Below are positions 6,867 to 14,892 of a stretch of DNA of 64,000 bases, in pieces (the first letter of the stretch is position 1; every line of letters begins with the position of its first letter). The position numbers and the translations under genes were made by a program. The notes under the pieces were generated by a model. It saw only the letters and a program-made list of their open reading frames with translations. It ran no database searches and was not told where the DNA came from. Source of the stretch: an uncultured Eubacteriales bacterium (GTDB taxonomy: Bacteria > Bacillota > Clostridia > Christensenellales > CAG-138); assembly GCA_900543475.1 (NCBI GenBank), contig UQRU01000001.1:1-64000 (forward strand). Direction: 5' to 3'.

Positions 6867-8078
6867 ATGGCGAAAATGAAAACAGAGGTTCCGCAGTACG
6901 GAACCATTATGCAAAAAGGAATCCAGTATTACAGAACCCGGATCATGGACGCAGATGGCAAGCAGGTGAGTTTGTATGCTGCTACTTGCGAAGAATTATA
7001 TGAGAAGCAATTAGAAGCGCGGCGACAGGTGGAGGAGATCATCTTTCGTCGGCAGCATCCGACAGTGGCCGAGTATTGTCAGAAGTGGCTGCTGATGCAG
7101 TCGGCAAAGGTATCTGCTTCTACATTGAGAGGATATACTGCTGACATGAAGAACTATATCATTAAGCCTTTGGGTGAGATGTATATGGAAGAAGTGACCG
7201 CAGATGATATTCGGCTGGCGCTTGTACCGCTGTCAAAAAAATCGGAGGGGTTATACAGCACAGTAAATATGCTTCTCAAGTGTATTTTCTACTCGGCAGA
7301 GCGCAGCCAGATACTTGAGCATAACCCCTGTGTAGGAATATCGGGAAAGGGCGGAAAGCCAGCGAAAAAGAGGGAGGCATTGACAGATCAGCAGGTAGAA
7401 GTGCTTCTGGATACGGTCAGGGAGCTTCCTCCCTACTTGTTCATTATGCTTGGGTTATATTCCGGTCTGCGCCGGGAAGAAATCCTTGCGCTGCAATGGG
7501 ACTGTGTATTCCTGGACGAGTCTACTCCCTATATCTCGGTAAGGCGAGCATGGCGCACGGAACATAACAGACCCGTGATTTCCACTGTTCTAAAGACCAA
7601 GGCGGCTAAAAGGGATATTCCGATTCCCAAGTGCTTGGTGGACTGCCTGCGTGAAGCCAAAACAGCATCAAAGTCGGACTATGTGATTTCGGATAGCGAA
7701 GGACAGCCGTTAGCTGCATCGCAATTTCAAAGGGTATGGCAGTATGTAGTTGTTCGGTCTACCAAGCCGCGCAACTACTATAAGTATGTGAATGGGCAGA
7801 GCATCAAGTACACGGTTACACCAACGCTGGGCATGACACAGAGGAATCAACCCAAAATCAAATATACGCTGGATTTTGATGTGACCCCACACCAGCTCCG
7901 GCACACATACATCACGAACCTGCTTTATGCCGGAGTTGATCCCAAGACGGTTCAGTATCTTGCAGGACATGAAAACAGCAAAACAACTATGGACATCTAT
8001 GCTAAGGTCAAGTATAATAAGCCAGAGGAGTTGTTCAGTGTAGTAAACGGTGCTTTTCATCAGAACGCTGCTGATTGA
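6867..8078 (+). CDS. Tyrosine site-specific recombinase (integrase), second copy
   Basis: The 403-residue protein has the same domain order as the upstream integrase and shares most motifs with it: start EVPQYGTIMQKGIQYYRTRI, catalytic SGLRREE, HQLRHTY, LAGHENS and MDIYAKV. All catalytic residues are present, so it is likely active. ATG 6867 follows GGAAAGGAAGG. It is the last gene of the element and points at the attachment site about 100 bases downstream, the usual place for the integrase that acts on that site. Why two are kept is not clear from sequence; a tandem duplication followed by divergence, or nesting of two elements, are options. Confidence 0.92.
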   Translation: MAKMKTEVPQYGTIMQKGIQYYRTRIMDADGKQVSLYAATCEELYEKQLEARRQVEEIIFRRQHPTVAEYCQKWLLMQSAKVSASTLRGYTADMKNYIIKPLGEMYMEEVTADDIRLALVPLSKKSEGLYSTVNMLLKCIFYSAERSQILEHNPCVGISGKGGKPAKKREALTDQQVEVLLDTVRELPPYLFIMLGLYSGLRREEILALQWDCVFLDESTPYISVRRAWRTEHNRPVISTVLKTKAAKRDIPIPKCLVDCLREAKTASKSDYVISDSEGQPLAASQFQRVWQYVVVRSTKPRNYYKYVNGQSIKYTVTPTLGMTQRNQPKIKYTLDFDVTPHQLRHTYITNLLYAGVDPKTVQYLAGHENSKTTMDIYAKVKYNKPEELFSVVNGAFHQNAAD

Positions 8079-8176
8079 AAAACAGCCATTTTCCGTGGTT
8101 ACCACATAGGATAACTGAACAGCGAAAAGTCCGGAAAAGCCCGAAATACCAAGGAAAAACGGCTCAAAAACGAGCG

Positions 8177-8227
8177 CAGTACGGCCTCAAGGCTGCCCGT
8201 CGCGCTCCCCAGTTCAGCAAGCGTTAA
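8177..8227 (+). pseudogene. rpsI: Displaced 3' end of rpsI (S9 C-terminus), attachment-site copy
   Basis: The frame ending in TAA at 8225-8227 reads QYGLKAARRAPQFSKR, the nearly invariant C-terminus of ribosomal protein S9. No start or remaining S9 sequence lies upstream in the window; the preceding in-frame codons come from the element. This is the pattern left when an element integrates in the 3' end of a gene: the intact gene is rebuilt at the far (left) end and the old tail stays at the right end. The recombination core is probably within 8165-8227. Confidence 0.85.
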
Positions 8228-8247
8228 CTTTATTCCCAAACGCATAC

Positions 8248-8281
8248 AAAGCCCCGGAACCGATATGTTCCGGGGCTTTTT
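8248..8281 (+). terminator. Strong terminator, probably the native rpsI terminator
   Basis: AAAGCCCCGGAAC (8248-8260) pairs perfectly with GTTCCGGGGCTTT (8267-8279), loop CGATAT, followed by Ts. It sits 20 bases after the S9 stop, as expected for the chromosomal rplM-rpsI operon terminator. Confidence 0.85.
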
Positions 8282-8620
8282 CTTGGTCGTCCTTCTTTGG
8301 CCCAGCCTGGGGGCCAAAGCGAAGCCACGGACATGGATTGGGCGAGAAGCTATGGGCGGGCCGGCAGGGAGGATACAAGAAGCCCGGGTTGGTTCCTGCC
8401 CTATCGCTGCAATGCTGGATGGGTCGGTCGCGGCATGGGATCCCGGACAGAGGCCGTCATAAATAGCATCGTATTTGACGCAACCCTGTAAAGAAGGTTG
8501 TCCGCAGGGGATACCCGTCGCCATATCCCGAAACGGCGGCTGCTTGCACGGCCCGGCCCCATCTCCAGGGGATGCTGTCGTTGCCGCACAGCAGACGGGA
8601 TGTTAGCATGGAGGGATGAT
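8282..8620 (+). other. Gene-free stretch after the attachment site
   Basis: About 340 bases without a convincing gene. The frame of the next gene stays open back to 8498, but the ribosome site is at 8611-8616. A weak TTGACG occurs at 8475 without a clear -10 partner. Confidence 0.5.
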
Positions 8621-9724
8621 ATGGAGTATTTATCAAAACGGGAATTTTATAAGAAGTACGCAACGAAGAAGGACAAAAGCAACATCAAAAGCGCGGCTAT
8701 CTTCGCCTATATCTGTGCAGGAGTAAGCTTGGGGTTGGGGCTTTTGCAGCAGAACTACAGCGTGATCATCGACATGGCGCTGATCGCTGGCCTCGGGTTG
8801 GGGATACATTTGCTAAGAAGCCGGGTATGCGCCAGCTTGTTGCTGCTGTATGGCTTTGCAAATTCCATCTTCGGCTTGCTTTCCACAGGCAGAATACAAG
8901 GCTGGTGGCTTATCTTGGCGGGATTCATGGCCGTGCAGGCTACCTTTCATTTCCATAAGGCTTACCGGCTGTTCCGCACCCAGGATATTCTCCCCCAGGA
9001 AGAGCCTATGCCGGAACCTTCTATGGAACATGCGCCGCAACAAACGGAAAAAAAGCATAGCAAAAAGGAAATTTTATTTACATCCCTTCCTTTTTTAGGC
9101 CTGGTGGTATCCCTGCTGCTGCTGTGGTATTCCGTGAGCCCTGCCCTGTGCAACATGCGCTTTTCCCAGACCCAAACCCCTGTAGCGCTGCTCATGGGCT
9201 ACGAAAGCTGGTATAAGGACATCCTCCTGGCATGGAGCATCGGGCTCCTGGTGGTGTTGGCGGCAGTGGCGGTGGCGGCCTGGAAAGGGGTGCGCACCGG
9301 CAAAACCATTTCCCTGATGGTGGTTTGCCTGGCATTCCCGGTATTTTTAGGCTGGTTTATGATTGGGCAGGAGGGGGTGCCCACATTGCTGAATCAGGCC
9401 CAGGCGGATATCGCCCAGATCCAAAATGGTCAATTGCAGGAGGCCACCGTTTGGTTTAGCCCCAAACTTCGCCCGGCCCGGCTTCCCGGCCCATTCAGCC
9501 AGGGACAGCCGGAACCGGTGACCCGCTATGGGGGTATCGGCGAGGATACCGGAGGCGAATGGATGTCGTTTTATGTGCCGAACCTTTTGGACTTTACGCT
9601 GGATCAGGACGCCTTGTATCATGAAAACCAAAGCATTGCCTGGAACCAGGAAAACGCCCGGCAATACCGAATCCGGTATACGGATAACTTCTATCTGGTG
9701 GTAGATGTGGAGCCGCTGGATTAA
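8621..9724 (+). CDS. Unknown multi-pass membrane protein
   Basis: The protein has 367 residues and about seven hydrophobic segments: four in the first 120 residues, then a charged Glu/Pro/Lys-rich loop (EEPMPEPSMEHAPQQTEKKH), then three more. It ends with a ~110-residue soluble part with no motif I recognise. GAGGGA at 8611-8616 precedes the ATG at 8621. It stands alone between the element and glmM and is followed by a terminator. The base composition is that of the chromosome, so it belongs to the host rather than to the element. No function is proposed. Confidence 0.75.
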   Translation: MEYLSKREFYKKYATKKDKSNIKSAAIFAYICAGVSLGLGLLQQNYSVIIDMALIAGLGLGIHLLRSRVCASLLLLYGFANSIFGLLSTGRIQGWWLILAGFMAVQATFHFHKAYRLFRTQDILPQEEPMPEPSMEHAPQQTEKKHSKKEILFTSLPFLGLVVSLLLLWYSVSPALCNMRFSQTQTPVALLMGYESWYKDILLAWSIGLLVVLAAVAVAAWKGVRTGKTISLMVVCLAFPVFLGWFMIGQEGVPTLLNQAQADIAQIQNGQLQEATVWFSPKLRPARLPGPFSQGQPEPVTRYGGIGEDTGGEWMSFYVPNLLDFTLDQDALYHENQSIAWNQENARQYRIRYTDNFYLVVDVEPLD

Positions 9725-9740
9725 GGGAAAGGCTGCGACG

Positions 9741-9779
9741 AGGCTTGCCGCCCTGGAAAGGGACGGCGGGCCTTTTTTC
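9741..9779 (+). terminator. Terminator after the unknown membrane protein
   Basis: AGGC...CCGCCCT (9741-9754) pairs with AGGG-a-CGG...GCCT (9759-9773), followed by TTTTTT. Confidence 0.7.
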
Positions 9780-9816
9780 TTGGGGGCGGACAGAGAAGGC
9801 CGCGCAGGGGAACGCG

Positions 9817-9846
9817 TTGCAAAAGGCGGGATGCCTAGCGTATAAT
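9817..9846 (+). promoter_or_regulatory. Sigma-A-type promoter of glmM
   Basis: TTGCAA (9817-9822), an 18-base spacer and TATAAT (9841-9846), about 50 bases before the glmM start. Confidence 0.7.
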
Positions 9847-9894
9847 ATATAGGGAAGAAAACCCCATGACAAATTATTGGGTGGGAGGATGGAA

Positions 9895-11253
9895 ATGGGA
9901 ACGAGATTGTTTGGGACGGACGGCGTCCGAGGGATCGCCAATGAGGATTTAAGCTGCGAATTGGCTATGCAGATCGGCATGGCAGGGGCCCAGGTGCTTA
10001 CCAGCGAGGTACACAATCCCCGCATTTTGGTGGGCCGGGATACCCGGCGCTCCGGCGATATGTTGGCGGCGGCGCTGATGGCGGGCATCTGCTCTGTGGG
10101 GGGGGATGTGATCGACGTGGGGGTCATCCCAACGCCGGCCATGGCATACTTGGTGCGTTTGTATGAAGCGGACGCAGCGGTGATGGTCAGCGCCAGCCAC
10201 AATCCCATGGAATACAACGGGGTCAAATGGTTCAACGGCCAAGGTTTCAAGCTATCCGACGCCCTGGAGGATGAGATCGAACGGCTGATCAAGGCTCCGG
10301 CCTTTCAGCGGCCGGTGGGGGAGGAGGTCGGCCATATCATCAATGCCCGGCGGGCGCGGGAGGAATATAAGGAATTTCTCATCTCCTCCGCCACCACCCG
10401 GTTTGACGGCATTACGGTGGTGCTGGATTGCGCCAACGGAGCCTCCTCGGGGATCGCGGCGGAAGTATTTTCCGCATTGGGAGCCAATGTGATCCCCCGG
10501 GCGGATGAGCCGGACGGCAGCAATATCAATGACGGCTGCGGTTCCACCCATCCGGAACGGCTCCAAGAGCTGGTGACGGAAAGCGGGGCGGACGTGGGCT
10601 TTGCCTTTGACGGGGACGCGGACCGGGTCATCGCCACGGACGAACGGGGCAACATCGTGGATGGGGACCGGATCTTAGGCATGTGCGCCAAGGTCATGCA
10701 TGACGCAGGCAGCCTCCATGGGGATACCCTGGTGGTGACGGTGATGAGCAACATCGGCCTGAAACAGTATATGCGCAACATCGGCATCCATGTGGCGGAG
10801 ACTGCGGTGGGAGACCGATATGTGCTGGAATGCATGCTGGAAGGCGGCTATAGCCTGGGGGGCGAACAATCCGGCCATGTGATCTTTTTGGATCAGAACA
10901 CCACCGGGGATGGGATGCTTACCGCCATCCAGGTTTTGAACATCTTAAAGACCTCCGGCAAGCGCATGTCCGCCTTGGCGGGGGATGTGCCCATTTATCC
11001 CCAGATCCTGGTGAACGTGCTGGTGGAGAACAGCCGTAAGGCTGAGGCTATGCAGGACGAGGAATTGCAGGAAAAGATCCGGCAGATCGGAGAGCATTTA
11101 GGGAATAGCGGTCGGATCTTGGTGCGGGCCAGCGGTACGGAGCCTTTGATCCGCATTATGCTGGAAGGCCAGAACGAGGATGAACTGGAGGAGCTGGCCG
11201 CGCAGACAGCTAGGATCCTGCGCAAAAAATATAACGGGAAGATCAAAATATAA
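9895..11253 (+). CDS. glmM: Phosphoglucosamine mutase
   Basis: The 452-residue enzyme converts glucosamine-6-phosphate to glucosamine-1-phosphate in the cytosol, on the way to UDP-GlcNAc for peptidoglycan. Visible are the N-terminal LFGTDGVRG, the phosphoserine loop VSASHNP (catalytic Ser101), the Mg-binding DGDADR, the sugar loop GEQSGH and the C-terminal phosphate-binding RASGTEP. The length fits the family (about 445-455). ATG 9895 is chosen because GGGAGG (9883-9888) lies 6 bases upstream; the ATG at 9889 touches it. It has its own promoter, and no glmS follows. Confidence 0.97.
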   Translation: MGTRLFGTDGVRGIANEDLSCELAMQIGMAGAQVLTSEVHNPRILVGRDTRRSGDMLAAALMAGICSVGGDVIDVGVIPTPAMAYLVRLYEADAAVMVSASHNPMEYNGVKWFNGQGFKLSDALEDEIERLIKAPAFQRPVGEEVGHIINARRAREEYKEFLISSATTRFDGITVVLDCANGASSGIAAEVFSALGANVIPRADEPDGSNINDGCGSTHPERLQELVTESGADVGFAFDGDADRVIATDERGNIVDGDRILGMCAKVMHDAGSLHGDTLVVTVMSNIGLKQYMRNIGIHVAETAVGDRYVLECMLEGGYSLGGEQSGHVIFLDQNTTGDGMLTAIQVLNILKTSGKRMSALAGDVPIYPQILVNVLVENSRKAEAMQDEELQEKIRQIGEHLGNSGRILVRASGTEPLIRIMLEGQNEDELEELAAQTARILRKKYNGKIKI

Positions 11254-11420
11254 AATGGATTTGACGGGTTCCCAGCATAGGCGGGGAGGCAATGCTTGTG
11301 CCGGCGCCGGCAGAGAAGCGCCCAAAGGCGCCCGCATGCTTGCCATTTTGGGGCCGGGAGGACAAATAGGAAGCCCTTGCCGCCCGAGTAGCCCGGCATG
11401 AAAGGGAAGGGAGCGCAGGG
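11254..11420 (+). other. Structured gap between glmM and the DUF2200 gene
   Basis: The gap holds a perfect 14-base palindrome TGCCGGCGCCGGCA (11299-11312), a hairpin GCGCC-CAAA-GGCGC (11318-11331) and an enclosing pair GGCAA/TTGCC (11288-11292 and 11340-11344). No T-tract follows, so it is not a classical terminator. It does not look like the glmS ribozyme. Confidence 0.45.
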
Positions 11421-11810
11421 ATGAAACAGGAAAAGGTATTTCAGATGCCCTTTTCAAACATATATCCGCTGCTGGTAAACAAGGCGGTGAGGAAGGGGCG
11501 AAGCCAGGCGGAGGTAGATGCTGTTATCGCCTGGCTTACGGGCTACGACCAGGCAACGATCCACCAGCTGGCTGATAGCCAAATCGCCTATGGTGCGTTT
11601 TTTACCCAAGCGCCCGCCATGAACCCGGCCCGCAAGAATATCAAAGGGACGATCTGCGGCATGCGGGTGGAAGCGATCCAGGAGCCCCTTATGCAGGATA
11701 TCCGGTACTTGGATAAGCTGGTGGATGAGCTGGCCAAAGGAAAGCCTTTAGAAAAGATCCTGCGCTTGGGCCAACCTGATCCGCCGGCGGATGGGGACAC
11801 CAACAAATAA
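11421..11810 (+). CDS. DUF2200 family protein
   Basis: The 129-residue protein matches the small conserved DUF2200 family: an N-terminal PFSNIYPLLVNKAVRKGR, a WLTGY box, APAMNPARKNIKG, CGMRVE and a C-terminal IRYLDKLVDELAKGK. Function is unknown; members occur in many anaerobes as stand-alone cytosolic proteins. AAGGGAG about 10 bases upstream supports the ATG. It converges on glyQS across a shared terminator. Confidence 0.85.
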   Translation: MKQEKVFQMPFSNIYPLLVNKAVRKGRSQAEVDAVIAWLTGYDQATIHQLADSQIAYGAFFTQAPAMNPARKNIKGTICGMRVEAIQEPLMQDIRYLDKLVDELAKGKPLEKILRLGQPDPPADGDTNK

Positions 11811-11865
11811 AAGGAAACGGCCTGGGGCATGGGCCCAGTTGCAGGCGCTTTTCCGTGCGGCGATA

Positions 11866-11902
11866 AAAACGCCCCCATATTCTTGGAATATGGGGGCGTT
11901 TT
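11866..11902. terminator. Bidirectional terminator between the DUF2200 gene and glyQS
   Basis: AAAACGCCCCCATAT (11866-11880) and ATATGGGGGCGTTTT (11888-11902) form a perfect 15-bp stem with a 7-base loop and A/T tracts on both sides, so it works for both converging genes. Confidence 0.9.
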
Positions 11903-11921
11903 ATGGGCGGATGAAACGGGC

Positions 11922-13310
11922 TTAGAAATCCGTCTTTTCCAGGATGTAGCTTTCCAGCTGGCAGATGGGCAGACGGATCTGCTCCATGGTATCCCGGTCC
12001 CGCACGGTGACGGTCTCATCCTCCAGGGTGTCGAAGTCGATGGTGATGCACAGGGGCGTACCGATCTCATCTTCCCGGCGGTAGCGCTTGCCGATCTGAC
12101 CGGCGTCGTCGTAATCCACCATGAAGTGGCGGGCCAGCAGGGCGTGGACTTCCTTTGCCTTTTCCCCCAGCTTGTTCTTTTGCAGGGGCAGCACGGCGGC
12201 TTTGAAGGGAGCCAGGGCGGGATGCAGCCGCAGCACGTTGCGCACATCGCCGTTTTCCAGGGTCTCCTCGTCGTAGGCGTCGCACAGGAAAGCCAAGGCT
12301 ACCCGGTCCGCGCCCAGGGAGGGCTCCACACAGTAAGGAATGTAGCGCTCGTTGGTGAAGGGGTCCAAATAATCCATGGAAGCGCCGCTGTGGTTGGCAT
12401 GGGCCTTCAGGTCGAAATCGGTACGGCTGGCAATGCCCCACAATTCGCCCCAGCCAAAGGGGAAGAGGAACTCGATATCCGTAGTGCCGTTGCTGTAGTG
12501 GGAGAGCTCCGCAGGGTCATGCTCCCGCATACGCATGTGCTCCGGGGTCATGCCCAGGGATAGGAGCCAATTCTTGCAGAAGTCCTTCCAGTAGGCGTAC
12601 CAATCCATCTCCGAGCCGGGGGCGCAGAAAAATTCCAGTTCCATCTGCTCAAACTCCCGGGTGCGGAAGGTGAAGTTGCCGGGGGTGATCTCGTTGCGGA
12701 AGGATTTGCCGATCTGGGCGATGCCGAAGGGGATCTTCTTGCGGGTGGTGCGCTGCACGTTCCGGAAGTTGACGAAGATGCCCTGGGCGGTCTCCGGCCG
12801 CAGATAGATCTGGCTGGCGGTATCTTCATTGACCCCCTGGAAGGTCTTGAACATCATGTTGAATTTGCGGATGCCGGTAAAGTCGGTTTTTCCGCACTCG
12901 GGGCAGGTGATGCCCTGCTCTTTAATGTAGTCTGCCATTTCCTCATGGCTCCAGCCATCGGGATGTACGTCCAGGCCATGGGCTTTGGCATAGTCCTCGA
13001 TCAGCTTGTCCGCCCGGAAGCGGGCTTTACAGCTTTTGCAGTCCATCAGCGGATCGTTGAAGTTCACCACATGGCCGGAGGCTACCCAGGTTTCAGGGTT
13101 CATCAGGATAGCGGCATCCATCCCTACATTGTAGGGGCTTTCCTGCACGAATTTACGCCACCAGGCTTTTTTGACGTTGTTTTTGAACTCCACGCCCAGG
13201 GGACCGTAATCCCACGTATTGGCTAAGCCGCCGTAGATCTCGGAACCGGCGAAGATGAATCCACGGTTTTTGCAGAGGGCTACGATCTTATCCATGCTAA
13301 AATTTGCCAT
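11922..13310 (-). CDS. glyQS: Glycyl-tRNA synthetase (single-chain, class II)
   Basis: The 462-residue enzyme charges tRNA-Gly. It is the alpha2-type Gly[22 protein letters not shown] at the start (motif 1 region), two Cys-x-x-Cys pairs (CKSC, CPEC), the motif 2 arginine region and motif 3 [11 protein letters not shown], then an anticodon-binding domain of about 110 residues. The gene is monocistronic on the minus strand with its own promoter about 50 bases upstream and no room for a T-box leader. The ATG at 13310 follows AAAGGAG. Confidence 0.97.
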   Translation of the reverse strand: MANFSMDKIVALCKNRGFIFAGSEIYGGLANTWDYGPLGVEFKNNVKKAWWRKFVQESPYNVGMDAAILMNPETWVASGHVVNFNDPLMDCKSCKARFRADKLIEDYAKAHGLDVHPDGWSHEEMADYIKEQGITCPECGKTDFTGIRKFNMMFKTFQGVNEDTASQIYLRPETAQGIFVNFRNVQRTTRKKIPFGIAQIGKSFRNEITPGNFTFRTREFEQMELEFFCAPGSEMDWYAYWKDFCKNWLLSLGMTPEHMRMREHDPAELSHYSNGTTDIEFLFPFGWGELWGIASRTDFDLKAHANHSGASMDYLDPFTNERYIPYCVEPSLGADRVALAFLCDAYDEETLENGDVRNVLRLHPALAPFKAAVLPLQKNKLGEKAKEVHALLARHFMVDYDDAGQIGKRYRREDEIGTPLCITIDFDTLEDETVTVRDRDTMEQIRLPICQLESYILEKTDF

Positions 13311-13357
13311 ATGCTTCGCTCCTTTTGGAAACTGGATTTCTCCAGCATATTTTCCCT

Positions 13358-13386
13358 ATCATACCATAGCCTGACACCCACTTCAA
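13358..13386 (-). promoter_or_regulatory. Sigma-A-type promoter of glyQS
   Basis: Read on the minus strand: TTGAAG (13386-13381), 17 bases, TATGAT (13363-13358) preceded by TGG, an extended -10. The transcript start would lie about 40 bases before the ATG. Confidence 0.75.
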
Positions 13387-13513
13387 GGGAGCCTTATCTA
13401 TAAATGTTGGGTTTAGCGGCAAAAAAATGCGAGAATAAGCACAAATCCTGCCTGATTCGCGTACTATATCGTAGCAAGAGCGCAGTGCGCTTATCAAACA
13501 AGGAGGCAAACAT

Positions 13514-13762
13514 ATGTGGAATTGCGGTAACGGTTGCGGGAATAATTGCTGGTGGATCATCATCCTGCTGCTCCTGATCTGCGGCTGTGGTTGCGACAAT
13601 GGCTGCGGCAACGGCTGCGGCTGCGACAATGGCTGCGGTGGAAACAACTGCTGGTGGATCATCATCCTGCTGCTCCTCTTCTGCAATGGCTGCGGCTGTG
13701 ACAATGGCTGCACCTGCGGAAACACTGGCAACAATACCTGCGGTTGCAGCTGCGGCTGCTAA
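13514..13762 (+). CDS. Cys/Gly-rich repeat peptide with two WWIIILLLL segments
   Basis: The 82-residue protein has 20 cysteines and two copies of the block NNCWWIIILLLL, each followed by a CGCGCDNGC-type run. At DNA level a 29-base stretch is repeated exactly (13547-13575 and 13649-13677, 102 bases apart), so the gene grew by an in-frame duplication. AAGGAGG (13500-13506) before the ATG supports translation. Similar Cys-rich, Trp-Ile-Leu proteins, sometimes labelled chorion-class high-cysteine proteins, occur in Clostridia. A role in a cross-linked spore surface layer is a guess. It is flanked by glyQS and a stem-loop. Confidence 0.75.
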   Translation: MWNCGNGCGNNCWWIIILLLLICGCGCDNGCGNGCGCDNGCGGNNCWWIIILLLLFCNGCGCDNGCTCGNTGNNTCGCSCGC

Positions 13763-13771
13763 CAAGGAATG

Positions 13772-13801
13772 CGCCGGGGGCAAAGCAAATTGCCTCCGGC
13801 G
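13772..13801. terminator. Stem-loop between the Cys-rich gene and the GIY-YIG gene
   Basis: CGCCGGGGGCAA (13772-13783) pairs with TTGCCTCCGGCG (13790-13801): 12 bp with one wobble and a 6-base loop. The T-run is weak on both strands, but its position between converging genes suggests termination. Confidence 0.55.
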
Positions 13802-13823
13802 GCTCATATTTGGGAAGATCAGG

Positions 13824-14078
13824 TCAATTGCCCTGGGAAAAGGCTTGGATCAAGGCCAGCTTTTCAGCCCGGGATAATTTTTTCAGGGCGCATTCTCCCG
13901 CCATGGCGGCGGAGCGGGTGGGGAAGGGCTGGTAATATACCAGGGATACCGGCAAGCGGCTGCGGGTATATTTGGCGCCTTTGCCCTGGTTGTGAACGGC
14001 TACCCGCTTGGACAAGTCGTCGGTATAGCCGGCGTATAAGGTATCGTCGGCGCAGCGTAAAAGATAGGCGTAATACAT
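13824..14078 (-). CDS. GIY-YIG domain protein (UPF0213 / YhbQ type)
   Basis: The 84-residue protein opens with [20 protein letters not shown], where the usual GIY..YIG is AYL..YAG, followed by Arg in [16 protein letters not shown] and a C-terminal Glu ([10 protein letters not shown]). This is the small stand-alone GIY-YIG family whose members have weak or unknown nuclease activity. The start at 14078 is set by TGATG overlap with the stop of the upstream LUD gene; an open frame continues to 14195 only by chance. Confidence 0.85.
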   Translation of the reverse strand: MYYAYLLRCADDTLYAGYTDDLSKRVAVHNQGKGAKYTRSRLPVSLVYYQPFPTRSAAMAGECALKKLSRAEKLALIQAFSQGN

Positions 14079-14695
14079 CAGTAGCCTAGATCCGCGTCCA
14101 CCAGGATCAAGTGCAGGGCGTCCAGCCAAAGGGGTTTGTATTCGATGATGCTGGTCACCCGGCATATCCGCTGGGGGGCGCTGCAATCGTGACACCGGCC
14201 GTCCAGGGTGCAGGGGGTCTGCTTGTGGAGCCGCCGGGCGTTCAGGGGCGCGGCCACATTGCGGGCCCGGTCCAAGCCTGCAACAAGATCCTGGGCCAGC
14301 TTATTCCGGCCGATGATCAGGCATACCTGCTTGGGCCCGGCAAACATGCCGGCCACCCGGTTGCCCACCCCGTCGATGTTGATCAGCATCCCGTCCAGGG
14401 TGATGGCGTTGGAGGAAGCAAGGTACCAGTCCGCCGAATTTTCCTTTTGAAAGATATCCGGATCCTGGGATTGAGGGGTCACCGCGTGGCTGTATACGGT
14501 CAGGCCTGCGTCGCATAGGGCCTCGTACATGCCCAGGGCGGCGAGGGTCACGGAGCCGCCCAGGCCCACGCTCTTTCCCTGGCGGATCAGCGCCACGGCC
14601 GTATCTCGGGCCTCTTGGGGCGTAGCGGCAAAATGGGGGGTATAGCCCCGCTGTTCCAAGGTCTTACGCAGCCGGGGAAAATCATCACAAAACAT
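14078..14695 (-). CDS. LUD domain protein (lactate-utilisation LutC-like)
   Basis: The 205-residue protein has the LUD fold signatures [42 protein letters not shown] and IIGRNKL, plus a Cys-containing tail ([15 protein letters not shown]). It is a single-domain member; the Fe-S partners LutA and LutB are not adjacent, so a role in lactate oxidation is not shown. Many Clostridia have such orphan proteins. Its stop overlaps the start of the GIY-YIG gene. A TGGTATGAT extended -10 lies upstream on the minus strand (about 14741-14733). Confidence 0.88.
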   Translation of the reverse strand: MFCDDFPRLRKTLEQRGYTPHFAATPQEARDTAVALIRQGKSVGLGGSVTLAALGMYEALCDAGLTVYSHAVTPQSQDPDIFQKENSADWYLASSNAITLDGMLINIDGVGNRVAGMFAGPKQVCLIIGRNKLAQDLVAGLDRARNVAAPLNARRLHKQTPCTLDGRCHDCSAPQRICRVTSIIEYKPLWLDALHLILVDADLGY

Positions 14696-14747
14696 TAAAT
14701 CGCGCCTCCTGTTCCATCAAGTCTGTATTTCCATCATACCACGAGTC

Positions 14748-14776
14748 TTGCAATTTGTCCCGGTTTCCGCTATGAT
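14748..14776 (+). promoter_or_regulatory. Sigma-A-type promoter of lepA-hemW
   Basis: TTGCAA (14748-14753), 17 bases, TATGAT (14771-14776). A minus-strand -10 (ATCATA at 14733-14738) for the LUD gene lies back to back with it. Confidence 0.65.
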
Positions 14777-14892
14777 TCATTATGGATTCTTTTGTATCCC
14801 TCCTTGGGCTGCCGCCGGGGAAAATGGCGGCGGATTTATACCGGTTCCAGTGCGGTATCGGGGCGGGAATACCATCATGCGCGGAGGAGATC

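Larger units (their letters stand above)
1..8227 (+). mobile_element. Right end of an integrative element inserted at the 3' end of rpsI
   Basis: The stretch has a mobile-element gene order: cargo (ABC permease, radical SAM, DegV, regulator), a sigma-like protein, an excisionase-like HTH protein and two tyrosine integrases. It ends in a short in-frame copy of the C-terminus of ribosomal protein S9 with its stop codon. By eye it is more AT-rich than the chromosome to its right. The left end and any transfer genes lie outside the window, so whether it is conjugative is inferred from the regulatory and recombination gene set, which resembles Tn916-like and Tn1549-like elements. The exact right boundary is taken as the rpsI-like stop; the true crossover lies somewhere in the preceding ~50 bp. 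Confidence 0.85.

Noticed and set aside
8099-8524. Minus-strand 141-codon frame across the attachment site
   Set aside because: It is the reverse complement of the S9 tail and terminator; the plus-strand reading explains the conservation.
11254-11420. glmS ribozyme or another known riboswitch
   Set aside because: The conserved core sequences do not match and no glmS gene follows.
11829-12563. 244-codon plus-strand frame opposite glyQS
   Set aside because: Starts inside the DUF2200/glyQS terminator region and runs antisense to a certain gene.
13311-13500. T-box leader for glyQS
   Set aside because: The promoter lies about 50 bases before the ATG, leaving no room, and no T-box consensus is present.
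13547-13677. CRISPR-like direct repeats of 29 bases
   Set aside because: Only two copies, inside a translated gene, with the repeat in frame; explained by an internal duplication of the peptide.
13394-13807. Minus-strand frame opposite the Cys-rich gene (Ala/Thr-rich repeats)
   Set aside because: Its repeats are the complement of the Cys-rich repeats; the plus-strand frame has the ribosome site.
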